Position numbers and translations under genes: made by a program. From the IMG/VR virus record IMGVR_UViG_3300049783_001444, positions 1 to 27,982 of that record: DNA of 27,982 nucleotides; one strand, written 5' to 3'. Below the pieces are notes generated by a model. That model was not told the origin of the DNA. It was given only the letters and a program-made list of their open reading frames with translations, and searched no databases. The DNA is from a virus. Numbering within the stretch: position 1 is the stretch's first letter; every line of letters begins with the position of its first letter. Below, in pieces: positions 15,639 through 22,114 of this stretch.

Positions 15639-16229
15639 ATGAAAAAATTAGATAGTATATCGTTAGTATTATTATTTTCAATTATATTATTCTCAACAGT
15701 GGCCTTTACAACTATTGTTAGAGCCAAAGCACAACCCATTATTCAACTTAAACCCAAACCTATAGTTGAAATGCAAGTTAAAATAACAGCACCTGAACTT
15801 GTAATAATGTCAACCTCACATGAGCAGTTTTTAAATGCAATGGGGCATAGAGAATCAACTAATAATTATACAGTTGTTAATAAATTTGGTTATATGGGTA
15901 GATACCAATTTGGTCAATCAACACTTAAAGGGTTAGGTATTAAGGCATCAACAGAAGAATTTATTAATAATCCAGCTTTACAAGAATATGCGATGCAAGA
16001 ATTATTAGTACATAATAAAAAAAAATTAAAGCGATATATTAAAAAATATGAAGGTCAAATTGTTCATGGTGTATTCATAACTGAGTCAGGGATATTAGCT
16101 GCTGCCCATATAGGTGGTGCTGGTAATGTTCGTAGATTTTTTAGGAATGGGTATGAATTTAAAGATGGTTTTGGAACCAAAATGACCTCGTATATGAAGT
16201 TATTTGGGGGGTATAATTTAAATGTTTAA
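15639..16229 (+). CDS. Exported lysozyme/transglycosylase-like protein
   Basis: 196 aa. A signal peptide or N-terminal anchor (SISLVLLFSIILFSTVAFTT, about 6-25) ends at RAKAQ, a possible AxA cleavage site near residue 31. The mature part has FLNAMGHRESTNNYTVVNKFGYMGRYQFG (about 64-92), matching the lysozyme-like transglycosylase fold with E72 as catalytic acid, then YMGRYQFG and a later ESGILAAAHIGGAGNV. It would cut peptidoglycan in the periplasm, as an endolysin exported by the host Sec system or during infection. No holin is obvious beside it, although small membrane proteins lie further on. Confidence 0.8.
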   Translation: MKKLDSISLVLLFSIILFSTVAFTTIVRAKAQPIIQLKPKPIVEMQVKITAPELVIMSTSHEQFLNAMGHRESTNNYTVVNKFGYMGRYQFGQSTLKGLGIKASTEEFINNPALQEYAMQELLVHNKKKLKRYIKKYEGQIVHGVFITESGILAAAHIGGAGNVRRFFRNGYEFKDGFGTKMTSYMKLFGGYNLNV

Positions 16230-16253
16230 TTATATATTTATGTCAAAAATGCA

Positions 16254-16382
16254 ATGGCAAAATTATTACAATTAAGTAATTATACACATAAGTCTAAAAC
16301 AAAAAGACCAGGGATACATTCAAAGAATGCTTCAAAAGGACAAAATGGATATAAAAAAACTTATAAAGGGCAAGGTAGATAA
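16254..16382 (+). CDS. Basic 42-aa protein ending KGQGR
   Basis: ATG 16254 to TAA 16382 encodes 42 residues rich in Lys, Ser and Gly, including KTKRPGIHSKNASKGQ and ending YKKTYKGQGR. I recall short proteins with an RPG-H-K...YKK-Y-GQGR pattern in marine T4-like phages, which supports reality; the function is unknown. Its 3' end overlaps the next gene's start by 38 nt in another frame. Confidence 0.55.
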   Translation: MAKLLQLSNYTHKSKTKRPGIHSKNASKGQNGYKKTYKGQGR

Positions 16383-17010
16383 ATTCAATAAACAAGGTTA
16401 CATCCATTTAAAAAATGTAATTAAACCTCCCTTATTGTCTCATACCCGCTATCAATCTATAGCATTAGCTAAACATTATAGACAATTTGAGGGCCAACCT
16501 AGAGATAATGGTACAGGTATATTTTGGAAAGGGTTAGAAATGGCTTCAACATTACAACCTATGTTATTTGAATCATATACTCATAAAGATATGTTTCATA
16601 TTGCCCAAGCGTTTTTAGGGGTGGATGAACCTTATTTATACAATGATCAAGTAGTAGTTAAATTCCCACTTGATGAATTTACATTTGAACCGCATTATGA
16701 CAATGAATACGGTCCTAATAAAGAGGGAGCATTAAAAGGTGAGTTTAAAACAATAAATTGCTGTCAAATATTAACAAATATGCCCATTAAAAGCGGTCCA
16801 TTACGTTGTTATAACAATGAAACACAACAATATGATGTATTACCCGCTAAAGCTGGAGACATCGTTGTAATCGACGGTAACACATTACATTCTTCTACAC
16901 ATAATCTATCAGATAAAGTAAGAGCACTATATGCTTGTGTTTATTCTTCACACCCCATAGGTGACCACATGCAGGGATTCTATAACGAAAAATTTAAGAC
17001 TCCCGCGTAA
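16345..17010 (+). CDS. PhyH-type 2OG/Fe(II) oxygenase
   Basis: 221 aa from ATG 16345; an earlier in-frame ATG at 16327 would overlap the small upstream gene more. The N-terminus FNKQGYIHLKNVI is the usual PhyH opening. The iron site is H117-x-D119 (PHYDNEYGP) with H182 (LHSSTHNLS) and R193 for 2-oxoglutarate. PhyH enzymes hydroxylate small molecules such as lipids, amino-acid derivatives or sugars; the substrate here is unknown. The last residues and the TAA stop lie inside the promoter-cassette repeat (17002-17026). Confidence 0.85.
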   Translation: MDIKKLIKGKVDKFNKQGYIHLKNVIKPPLLSHTRYQSIALAKHYRQFEGQPRDNGTGIFWKGLEMASTLQPMLFESYTHKDMFHIAQAFLGVDEPYLYNDQVVVKFPLDEFTFEPHYDNEYGPNKEGALKGEFKTINCCQILTNMPIKSGPLRCYNNETQQYDVLPAKAGDIVVIDGNTLHSSTHNLSDKVRALYACVYSSHPIGDHMQGFYNEKFKTPA

Positions 17011-17026
17011 AAATTAGGCTACCGCA
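17002..17026 (+). repeat. 25-nt repeat copy, identical to 13209-13233
   Basis: Second copy of the promoter-bearing repeat. Here its first nine bases are coding (the last residues and stop of the PhyH-type gene), while the copy at 13209 is wholly intergenic. This supports the cassette having been copied next to different genes. Confidence 0.85.
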
Positions 17027-17045
17027 GTAATATTTCGTATATTCA
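17014..17045 (+). promoter_or_regulatory. Promoter P4 (TTAG-N20-TATATTCA)
   Basis: TTAG (17014-17017), a 20-nt spacer starting GCTACCGCA and ending TTTCG, TATATTCA (17038-17045), then CGGTG and an AT-rich leader ending AAAGGTT before the ATG at 17071. The TTAG box begins 4 nt after the previous stop. Confidence 0.7.
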
Positions 17046-17073
17046 CGGTGTAATAATAAAAATAAAGGTTATG
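17033..17073 (+). repeat. 41-nt promoter/leader repeat, identical to 19794-19834
   Basis: From TTTCGTATATTCACGG through the AAAGGTTATG start codon, all 41 nt match the copy at 19794-19834. The repeat spans the -7 box, transcription start region, leader and ATG, so genes 17071 and 19832 have the same 5' untranslated region. Confidence 0.9.
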
Positions 17074-17307
17074 AGTGAAAATAAAAGATATGTTGTACAA
17101 ATGGAAATGTACGTTTATGCTGACAACGATTATATGGCTAAAAAACGTGCTAACGATTTAAGATTATCAATTGGTAATAGAAGACATTCCCAAGATGTAG
17201 TAGTTAAAGAAATAGGTGAACAACCATTTGCTTCAACTTATTATAGAAAATTTGACGATCCATCCTTTACACCTAAAGATACGTCTAACGATCCTTTACC
17301 ATTTTAA
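17071..17307 (+). CDS. Unknown 78-aa protein
   Basis: Starts at the ATG of the P4 leader. The first half is a predicted beta-alpha unit (RYVVQMEMYVYADNDYMAKKRANDLRLSIG) and the C-terminus is extended and proline-rich (SFTPKDTSNDPLPF). No domain is recognised. It is followed through TAATATG by a 53-aa gene. Confidence 0.72.
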   Translation: MSENKRYVVQMEMYVYADNDYMAKKRANDLRLSIGNRRHSQDVVVKEIGEQPFASTYYRKFDDPSFTPKDTSNDPLPF

Positions 17308-17308
17308 T

Positions 17309-17470
17309 ATGAAAGCAGGAGATTGGATAACATATGATAATAAACGTAAAAAATGTTTTGGAATACATTTTAATGGTAATATCTTAATAAAGATGAATGG
17401 TACTTTAGTACAAGTACCACATAAAAAAACAAGGTTATGGCAAAACGCGAATATAGAGGTTGCGAATTAG
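17309..17470 (+). CDS. Small beta-rich protein (53 aa)
   Basis: ATG 17309 forms the TAATATG junction with the previous stop. The product, beginning MKAGDWITYDNKRKKCFGIH, looks like a small all-beta (SH3-like) domain. No function is recognised. Its 3' end overlaps the next small ORF by 34 nt. Confidence 0.65.
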   Translation: MKAGDWITYDNKRKKCFGIHFNGNILIKMNGTLVQVPHKKTRLWQNANIEVAN

Positions 17471-17577
17471 AATCTCCACTGTATAGACAAGTAGCAGCTG
17501 AAATGGCTGGTAAACCTCTAATAATCGAATCAAAAACAAAACGAGGTAAGCGCAGTAAAATTAGGCTACCGCAGTAA
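17437..17577 (+). CDS. Small ORF (46 aa) whose end runs through promoter P5
   Basis: ATG 17437 is preceded by ACAAGGTT, close to the AAAGGTT leader seen at promoter-led genes. The product is basic (MAKREYRGCELESPLYRQ...KTKRGKRSK). Its last codons, KIRLPQ-stop, are the TTAG box and spacer of promoter P5 read as coding sequence, so the C-terminus is supplied by the cassette. No known family. Confidence 0.5.
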   Translation: MAKREYRGCELESPLYRQVAAEMAGKPLIIESKTKRGKRSKIRLPQ

Positions 17578-17592
17578 TAGTTCGTATATTTA
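17561..17592 (+). promoter_or_regulatory. Promoter P5 (TTAG-N20-TATATTTA)
   Basis: TTAG (17561-17564), a spacer of 20 nt starting GCTACCGCA and ending GTTCG, TATATTTA (17585-17592). The leader to ATG 17641 is longer than at the other sites and contains TCGAA-TGG-TTCGA (17598-17610), a 5-bp hairpin or a GTTCGA direct repeat that could be an operator. It ends in AAAGGTTAT. Confidence 0.7.
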
Positions 17593-17640
17593 TGTGTTCG
17601 AATGGTTCGAGCGATTAATTAATTAAAAAATAAAGGTTAT

Positions 17641-17835
17641 ATGTTTTATCAAATCACAAATGTTAAGTTAAAAAGAAACAATCAAATTAGAGTTGCATCA
17701 ATGGGTGCTCTTGTTAAAGCGATTAAAAAAGAAGGTTGGTCAATTGGTGATTGTAAGGTTACTGAAATGGCTAAAGAGTTAGTTAATGCTAAATATAAAT
17801 CGCCAGATGGTAGAATGGCAACTAACCAACATTAA
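17641..17835 (+). CDS. Unknown basic 64-aa protein
   Basis: First gene after promoter P5. Starts MFYQITNVKLKRNNQIRV, then a helix (MGALVKAIKKEGWSIGDCKV). The pattern suggests a small alpha/beta protein with no recognised motif. It ends in the TAATATG junction with the next gene. Confidence 0.7.
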   Translation: MFYQITNVKLKRNNQIRVASMGALVKAIKKEGWSIGDCKVTEMAKELVNAKYKSPDGRMATNQH

Positions 17836-17836
17836 T

Positions 17837-18250
17837 ATGAGTAGAGGTAGACCAAAAGAACAAGAAGCAATAGTATGGCAAAAATACACTCAAGAAATGC
17901 TTGAGGTACCATCAAAACCCGAATTAGGTGGAAGATCAGTTTGGCACTATGATAGAAGTAAATTTGATCGTGGTCCGTATAAAACTGAACATTGGGAAGC
18001 TAAAGGTTATAAACAACCTAAACCACAAATTGATCAACGTTTATATGAAAAAAATAGCCCAACTGTAATAATATTTGCTACATCTAACCGTTCAAATGCT
18101 AAGGTAAAAATGAAGATAATTAATAAAAATATTGATTATGTTATCACAGCTAAGAAAATACCAGGTATACCAGAAAAAGCAGAATGGCTTGAATTGGGAG
18201 TTGGTGTGTCCTTTATTGCTAAGTGGAAAAAGAAGTATAATTTGAAGTAA
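17837..18250 (+). CDS. Unknown 137-aa protein
   Basis: ATG 17837 is in a TAATATG junction; upstream codons in frame lie within the previous gene. It starts MSRGRPKEQE, where GRPK resembles a minor-groove AT-hook core. There is a charged middle (SVWHYDRSKFDRGPYKTEHW) and a C-terminal half that looks beta-rich (TVIIFATSNRSNAKVKMKI) and ends in basic residues. DNA binding is possible but not shown. No family recognised. Confidence 0.75.
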   Translation: MSRGRPKEQEAIVWQKYTQEMLEVPSKPELGGRSVWHYDRSKFDRGPYKTEHWEAKGYKQPKPQIDQRLYEKNSPTVIIFATSNRSNAKVKMKIINKNIDYVITAKKIPGIPEKAEWLELGVGVSFIAKWKKKYNLK

Positions 18251-18289
18251 ATTTATATATTTATAATAAACATTTAAAGAACAATTATT

Positions 18290-18586
18290 ATGGTGATAGT
18301 ATGTATTATTTTAACTTTATTAGTGATAGCAGGTGCTATTTATTATTTTGAGTTTTATAAAAAAGGTAAAATCAATGACAGAGATGGAGATTATATTCCT
18401 GATGAAATAGAGGATACAATTGAAGATATTAAGGAGCATGCTAAGGAAGTTAAACGTAGAGCTAAAAACGTTGGAGAAGAATTAAAAGATGTAGTCGTAG
18501 CAGCTAAAGAGTTAGGTAACCAATTAGGTGATGTAGCTAAGGCAGCAAAAGGTAAAAAAAGACAAGGTCGTAAATCTAAAAAATAA
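18290..18586 (+). CDS. Membrane-anchored protein with DxDGD motif and amphipathic helices
   Basis: 98 aa. One N-terminal transmembrane segment (MVIVCIILTLLVIAGAIYYF) is followed by a short loop NDRDGDYIPDEIED, which resembles calcium-binding DxDxDG/thrombospondin type 3 repeats. A long amphipathic helix rich in Lys, Glu and Ala and a basic tail (KKRQGRKSKK) complete it. It is probably anchored in the inner membrane. The 39-nt leader holds TTATATATTTATAA, but no upstream box at the right spacing. Role unknown. Confidence 0.72.
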   Translation: MVIVCIILTLLVIAGAIYYFEFYKKGKINDRDGDYIPDEIEDTIEDIKEHAKEVKRRAKNVGEELKDVVVAAKELGNQLGDVAKAAKGKKRQGRKSKK

Positions 18587-18589
18587 AAA

Positions 18590-19699
18590 ATGAGTAAATA
18601 CAATTTAGAAGAAATTCACATAAGCAATGTTAAAGAAAATATGTCAGCAGATGACCAAGCCAGATTTGATAATCTAACTAAAGATGATCAATTAAAACTT
18701 GAAAAAATATTTTCAATGATGAAAGCTGAAAAAGATGCTAAAAAATCAACAAACGAAGATTTTGATAGTGTAGTAGACAAAATTAAAGATTCAGGTAAAT
18801 CAGAAGAGGATGCTAAAAAAATTGCGGGTGCAATTAATGCTAAATATGTAGGTAATTATAGAGAAGGTGTTGAAGAAAGTGATGCTGCAGATTATACAGA
18901 AGAAATAGCTGAAGAAAATGATGAAGATAAATTGCCAATGGATGAAGATAAATACGATGACATCGTAGATGCAGATAGTGATATCCCTGCTGATAAGAAA
19001 AAGGCAGCAGCCTTAGCTTACAGAAAAGTAGATAAAGGTGATTCATATGAAAAGGCAACATCACATATTAAAGAAGTAAGAGTTGATAGTGAGGTAGCTG
19101 AACGTATTGAAGGTTTGTTAAATCGAGATTTAAAAAGAAAATTTTTATTTGCGTTTGAAGACTTATATAGTGACTTAATTGAAGAAGATCCATTTCATGC
19201 TGAAGATGTAATTAACCATTTAAATAATGAAATGTACAAGCAACTTCAAAGTTATCAAGATACAGGTGATAAATTTGCTGGTATGGAAGAAGGAGCAATG
19301 CAACCCGGTGAAGGTGATCTAGAATCAGGTGAAACAGGTAACATGGATGCTTTAGATGAAGCTGAACCAATAGGTTTATCACCAGGTAAAAGTGAAAAAG
19401 GAGCTGATGGTAAGATGCATAATGTTAAAGCTTCAAATTCAGAAAGAAAAATGGCAATGAGAAGAGTCATTGATGCTTTAACTACTAAAGGTGATGAAAA
19501 AGGATTTAAAATAAGTAATGATCAAGCTTTAGAATTCATAAGAACACATAAAGACGATATATTTTCAGGAGACATAGATACAGAAGATGTTGAAGACATT
19601 TGGATGAACTATAATGAATATGAATCAATTAATACCGATTCATTAGGTGAAGCAACATTAAAAGAACACTTTGGCCGTTTTATGAAAGATTATCAATAA
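18590..19699 (+). CDS. Acidic 369-aa protein, possible virion/scaffold component
   Basis: Very acidic and helical, with low-complexity Asp/Glu stretches (about 95-130). It contains two units that look related: VVDKIKDSGKSEEDAKKIAGA (about 61-81) and a later segment ADKKKAAALAYRKVDKG (about 137-155). The second half has KRKFLFAFEDLYSDLIEEDPFH and a C-terminal LKEHFGRFMKDYQ. No enzyme motif is visible. Acidic, helical composition occurs in phage scaffold or internal head proteins and in small-molecule-independent regulators; nothing decides. It ends the unit: a structured RNA and a strong terminator follow. Confidence 0.72.
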   Translation: MSKYNLEEIHISNVKENMSADDQARFDNLTKDDQLKLEKIFSMMKAEKDAKKSTNEDFDSVVDKIKDSGKSEEDAKKIAGAINAKYVGNYREGVEESDAADYTEEIAEENDEDKLPMDEDKYDDIVDADSDIPADKKKAAALAYRKVDKGDSYEKATSHIKEVRVDSEVAERIEGLLNRDLKRKFLFAFEDLYSDLIEEDPFHAEDVINHLNNEMYKQLQSYQDTGDKFAGMEEGAMQPGEGDLESGETGNMDALDEAEPIGLSPGKSEKGADGKMHNVKASNSERKMAMRRVIDALTTKGDEKGFKISNDQALEFIRTHKDDIFSGDIDTEDVEDIWMNYNEYESINTDSLGEATLKEHFGRFMKDYQ

Positions 19700-19709
19700 A
19701 ATAAACAGT

Positions 19710-19750
19710 ACTTACTACGCTACCCATTTGAATAGCGTCCCAGAGTAAGT
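19710..19750 (+). other. Structured RNA hairpin upstream of a terminator
   Basis: ACTTACT (19710-19716) pairs with AGTAAGT (19744-19750), and CGCTA (19718-19722) pairs with TAGCG (19733-19737). A 10-nt loop lies at the tip and a 1-by-6 nt internal loop lies between the two stems. It sits 10 nt after a stop codon and 12 nt before the terminator stem. It could be a 3' end stabiliser or part of a small RNA. Pairing is read from sequence; function is not known. Confidence 0.55.
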
Positions 19751-19761
19751 CTTTTAAAGAT

Positions 19762-19796
19762 AAGTGCGGTTCCATTAGGATACCGCACTTTTTTTT
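19762..19796 (+). terminator. Strong intrinsic terminator overlapping a promoter
   Basis: AAGTGCGGT (19762-19770) pairs with ACCGCACTT (19782-19790). TCC (19771-19773) pairs with GGA (19778-19780) inside it, with one bulged base and an ATTA loop. An 8-T run (19789-19796) follows. The loop and inner stem carry the TTAG box of promoter P6. It ends the unit of the acidic protein gene. Confidence 0.88.
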
Positions 19797-19806
19797 CGTA
19801 TATTCA
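19775..19806 (+). promoter_or_regulatory. Promoter P6 (TTAG-N20-TATATTCA) inside a terminator
   Basis: TTAG (19775-19778) lies in the terminator tip. The 20-nt spacer starts GATACCGCA and consists of the right arm and T-run of the terminator plus CG. TATATTCA (19799-19806) follows, then CGGTG and the AAAGGTT leader before ATG 19832. Confidence 0.7.
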
Positions 19807-19834
19807 CGGTGTAATAATAAAAATAAAGGTTATG
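19794..19834 (+). repeat. 41-nt promoter/leader repeat, identical to 17033-17073
   Basis: Second copy of the block running from TTTCGTATATTCACGG to the AAAGGTTATG start codon. Upstream of the block the two sites differ: a terminator arm and T-run here, a non-hairpin spacer at 17018-17032. The conserved unit is therefore the -7 box plus leader. Confidence 0.9.
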
Positions 19835-20278
19835 CCCATAGTAGAATTTTCAAATTACAACAAACATGGTAATATTCGTACTCGTAGATTTTGGCAAGAA
19901 AAAAGTAATTTAAGTATCAATCCTAGCGGATTTGGTCCTTCAATATTCTTTAGACTTTTCAAATACGACCACACTAATAGAATATCTCCATCATTACTTA
20001 CCTTATCTGGTAAAACATACATAATGCCAGGCTGGCAAGAAGTATTACCTCAAACTCGATTAAGTGATATTAATTGGATTAAGCCAAAACCAAAGAAAAT
20101 AGTTAAACAAAAACCAATAATCGAAACTAATATTAGTGGAAGTGGTTTAGGTGAATACACAACTAAATATTATCCTGAAAGTGGTAAATTTCATTGTTCA
20201 TGTCCTGGATATTGGAGGTCAAGTGGTAATTGTAAGCATGTAAAGGTAATGCGCACAAAATTTGGAGACGCGAAGTAG
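19832..20278 (+). CDS. SWIM-type zinc-finger protein
   Basis: 148 aa. The C-terminal YTTKYYPESGKFHCSCPGYW...GNCKHVKVM contains C122-x-C124, C134-x-H136, the SWIM zinc-finger pattern CxC...CxH found in DNA-, RNA- or protein-binding proteins. The N-terminal half is basic, with FWQEKSNLSIN and IFFRLFKYDH, and no known domain. A lysine-rich linker (KPKPKKIVKQKP) joins them. Promoter P7 begins within its last codons, so it leads directly into the DNA ligase unit. DNA binding is inferred. Confidence 0.82.
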   Translation: MPIVEFSNYNKHGNIRTRRFWQEKSNLSINPSGFGPSIFFRLFKYDHTNRISPSLLTLSGKTYIMPGWQEVLPQTRLSDINWIKPKPKKIVKQKPIIETNISGSGLGEYTTKYYPESGKFHCSCPGYWRSSGNCKHVKVMRTKFGDAK

Positions 20279-20292
20279 GGTTCGTATATTCA
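20261..20292 (+). promoter_or_regulatory. Promoter P7 (TTTG-N20-TATATTCA)
   Basis: TTTG (20261-20264), an exact match to the Bacteroidota -33 box, lies inside the last codons of the SWIM gene (K-F-G). The 20-nt spacer ends GTTCG and TATATTCA is at 20285-20292. Unlike its siblings it lacks the GCTACCGCA spacer start. This shows that spacing and boxes, not the whole repeat, are the shared feature. The AAAGGTT leader precedes ATG 20316 of the ligase. Confidence 0.7.
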
Positions 20293-20315
20293 CGTGAATG
20301 ATAAAAACAAAGGTT

Positions 20316-21575
20316 ATGATAGAATTAACGAATTTTATAGATGCAATGCGTGCTACGAGTAGTGCCACTGAAAAAATACAAATTATTAAAGATGCTGATA
20401 GGCATATTCATACTATGTTAGAATATGTTTACAACCCATTTAAACAATATCATGTTACTAGTAAAACGTGTATTAAAAATAAAGATAAGATTACTAAAAG
20501 TAATTATAGTTTATTTGAGTTACTAGATAAATTAACTAATAGGGAAGTAACGGGACATGAAGCTATAGGTTTAATAAATGGTCTAGCTGATGGTCAATTT
20601 AATCCTTATATCTACAAAATGATAGATAAAGATTTAGGCATCAGAGCTGGTGATTCAATAATTAATAAAGCAGTACCTGGATTAATCCCTACATTTAAAG
20701 TTGCATTAGCAAAAGAATATGATGATAAATGTGATTGGAATGATGGGTGGTATGCTTCAAGAAAATTAGATGGTGTTAGATGTTTAGCCGTTGTTAATTA
20801 TGAAGGTGAATGTACACTTTATTCTAGAATGGGTAAAGAATTAACTACATTAAACAAAGTAAAAGAAGCGATTGAAGCATCAGGTATTATTAATACTGTA
20901 TTTGATGGTGAAATTTGTTTAGTTGATGAGAATGGTGATGAAGATTTTCAAGGTATAATGAAACAGCTAAGACGTAAAGACCATCAAATCGAAAACCCGG
21001 CTTATATGATATTTGATATGCTTCATAAACCCAATTTTGATGCTCATAAAGGTGGTCCTATATTAAGTCAAAGATTAGGAGCGTTAAGGTCATTTTTAAC
21101 TGGTAGATATATTACTGATAATACATTACGTTATACAGAACAATTCCAAATAACAGATAATGACCATTTTAATTACTGGTCTGAAATGTCCAATCAAGAA
21201 GGTTGGGAAGGTGTTATGTTACGTAAAGATGTTACTTATGAAGGTAAACGTACTAAAAATTTACTTAAAGTTAAGAAATTCTTCGATGCTGAATATACAG
21301 TAGTTGATTTTGATATTGATGACCATGAAGTAGTTAGAGATGGTAAATCTGTCACACTACAACTACTAGCCCAAGTATACATTGAACATAAAGGACATAG
21401 AGTAAAAGTTGGTAGTGGGTTTACTCAAGAACAACGATTACAATATATGGATGGTTCAATTGTAGGTAAAATTATTACAGTACAATATTTTGAGGAAACT
21501 AAAAACGACAAAGGTGGTATTAGTTTACGATTCCCAACTATGAAGCACGTACACGGAGATAAAAGAGAAATGTAA
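20316..21575 (+). CDS. lig: ATP-dependent DNA ligase
   Basis: 419 aa. Nucleotidyltransferase motifs are in order: motif I KLDG with the AMP-accepting K150 (ASRKLDGVR), motif III FDGEICLV, motif IV EGVMLRKD and motif V LLKVKKF. A C-terminal OB-fold-like region follows (AEYTVVDFDIDD...GKIITVQYFEETKNDKG...SLRFP). It seals nicks using ATP, the role of T4 gp30. I chose ATG 20316 over 20298 because it follows the conserved AAAGGTT leader; the upstream ATG would translate that leader. T4 gp30 is a little longer (487 aa), with a larger N-terminal domain. Confidence 0.93.
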   Translation: MIELTNFIDAMRATSSATEKIQIIKDADRHIHTMLEYVYNPFKQYHVTSKTCIKNKDKITKSNYSLFELLDKLTNREVTGHEAIGLINGLADGQFNPYIYKMIDKDLGIRAGDSIINKAVPGLIPTFKVALAKEYDDKCDWNDGWYASRKLDGVRCLAVVNYEGECTLYSRMGKELTTLNKVKEAIEASGIINTVFDGEICLVDENGDEDFQGIMKQLRRKDHQIENPAYMIFDMLHKPNFDAHKGGPILSQRLGALRSFLTGRYITDNTLRYTEQFQITDNDHFNYWSEMSNQEGWEGVMLRKDVTYEGKRTKNLLKVKKFFDAEYTVVDFDIDDHEVVRDGKSVTLQLLAQVYIEHKGHRVKVGSGFTQEQRLQYMDGSIVGKIITVQYFEETKNDKGGISLRFPTMKHVHGDKREM

Positions 21576-21591
21576 AATTTCCACGTAAAAA

Positions 21592-21623
21592 TTAGGATAC
21601 CGCATAGATAGTTCGTATATTTA
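21592..21623 (+). promoter_or_regulatory. Promoter P8 (TTAG-N20-TATATTTA)
   Basis: TTAG (21592-21595), a spacer of 20 nt starting GATACCGCA and ending GTTCG, TATATTTA (21616-21623). The leader ending AAAGGTT precedes a 32-aa ORF at 21656. The upstream part is a diverged copy of the 25-nt repeat. Confidence 0.7.
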
Positions 21624-21655
21624 TGGTATATTAATAATTAAAAACAATAAAGGTT

Positions 21656-21754
21656 ATGTTTAAAACAGATGCAGTAATTGATTTATGGGTTGGTATTAAT
21701 GGTGGTTTTATTACCGTTGATGAGTATTATGAAATGTTAAATTTATTAAATTAA
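21656..21754 (+). CDS. 32-aa ORF led by promoter P8
   Basis: ATG 21656 follows the AAAGGTT leader and the frame stops with TAA at 21752-21754, just before another AAGGTTATG start. The product (MFKTDAVIDLWVGINGG...) shows no motif. It could be a small protein or a leader peptide for the downstream genes. Support is the leader position and tight spacing only. Confidence 0.45.
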   Translation: MFKTDAVIDLWVGINGGFITVDEYYEMLNLLN

Positions 21755-21758
21755 GGTT

Positions 21759-22025
21759 ATGAAAAAATTTGAAGATATTAAGTGGAAACAACACCAATTA
21801 GGTAAAGGATCAATTCAAGGATTATTAATGTTAGATAGTGGTAATGAATTATCTATAGTAGCAGGTCCTGGGATGTACTGTACGCCTAAAGAACAACATA
21901 GTTCACCTGATAGTTTTTCATCATTTGAAGTTGCTGTATTTGATAAAGAGGGAGAAATGATGGGTGATCCTACAGGATGGCAAAGTAGAGATAATATTAA
22001 TACACTAATAAAACTATTAAGTTAA
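21759..22025 (+). CDS. Unknown 88-aa protein
   Basis: The ATG is preceded by TTAAGGTT, a version of the conserved leader. It starts MKKFEDIKWKQHQLGKGSIQ; the middle (NELSIVAGPGMYCTPKEQ) looks beta-rich, and the C-terminus has NINTLIKLL. No domain recognised. The stop shares a base with the next start (TAATG). Confidence 0.7.
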   Translation: MKKFEDIKWKQHQLGKGSIQGLLMLDSGNELSIVAGPGMYCTPKEQHSSPDSFSSFEVAVFDKEGEMMGDPTGWQSRDNINTLIKLLS

Positions 22026-22114
22026 TGGTAGAATTAATAGAACAATTATACCAGACAAATCAAATAAGTGAAGAAGTAAGAGATCAATTAATTAACAAAC
22101 ATTATAATAAATAG
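22025..22114 (+). CDS. 29-aa ORF
   Basis: TAATG links it to the previous gene, and it ends with TAG just before an AATAGGTTATG start. The product (MVELIEQLYQTNQISEEVRD...) is a single likely amphipathic helix. Its reality rests on the overlap and spacing alone. Confidence 0.4.
   Translation: MVELIEQLYQTNQISEEVRDQLINKHYNK

Noticed and set aside
18256-18263. TATATTTA in the leader of the gene at 18290, and the similar one at 16233-16240
   Set aside because: No matching box lies 20 nt upstream of either (GAAG and GGGT there), and AT-rich leaders produce this octamer by chance.
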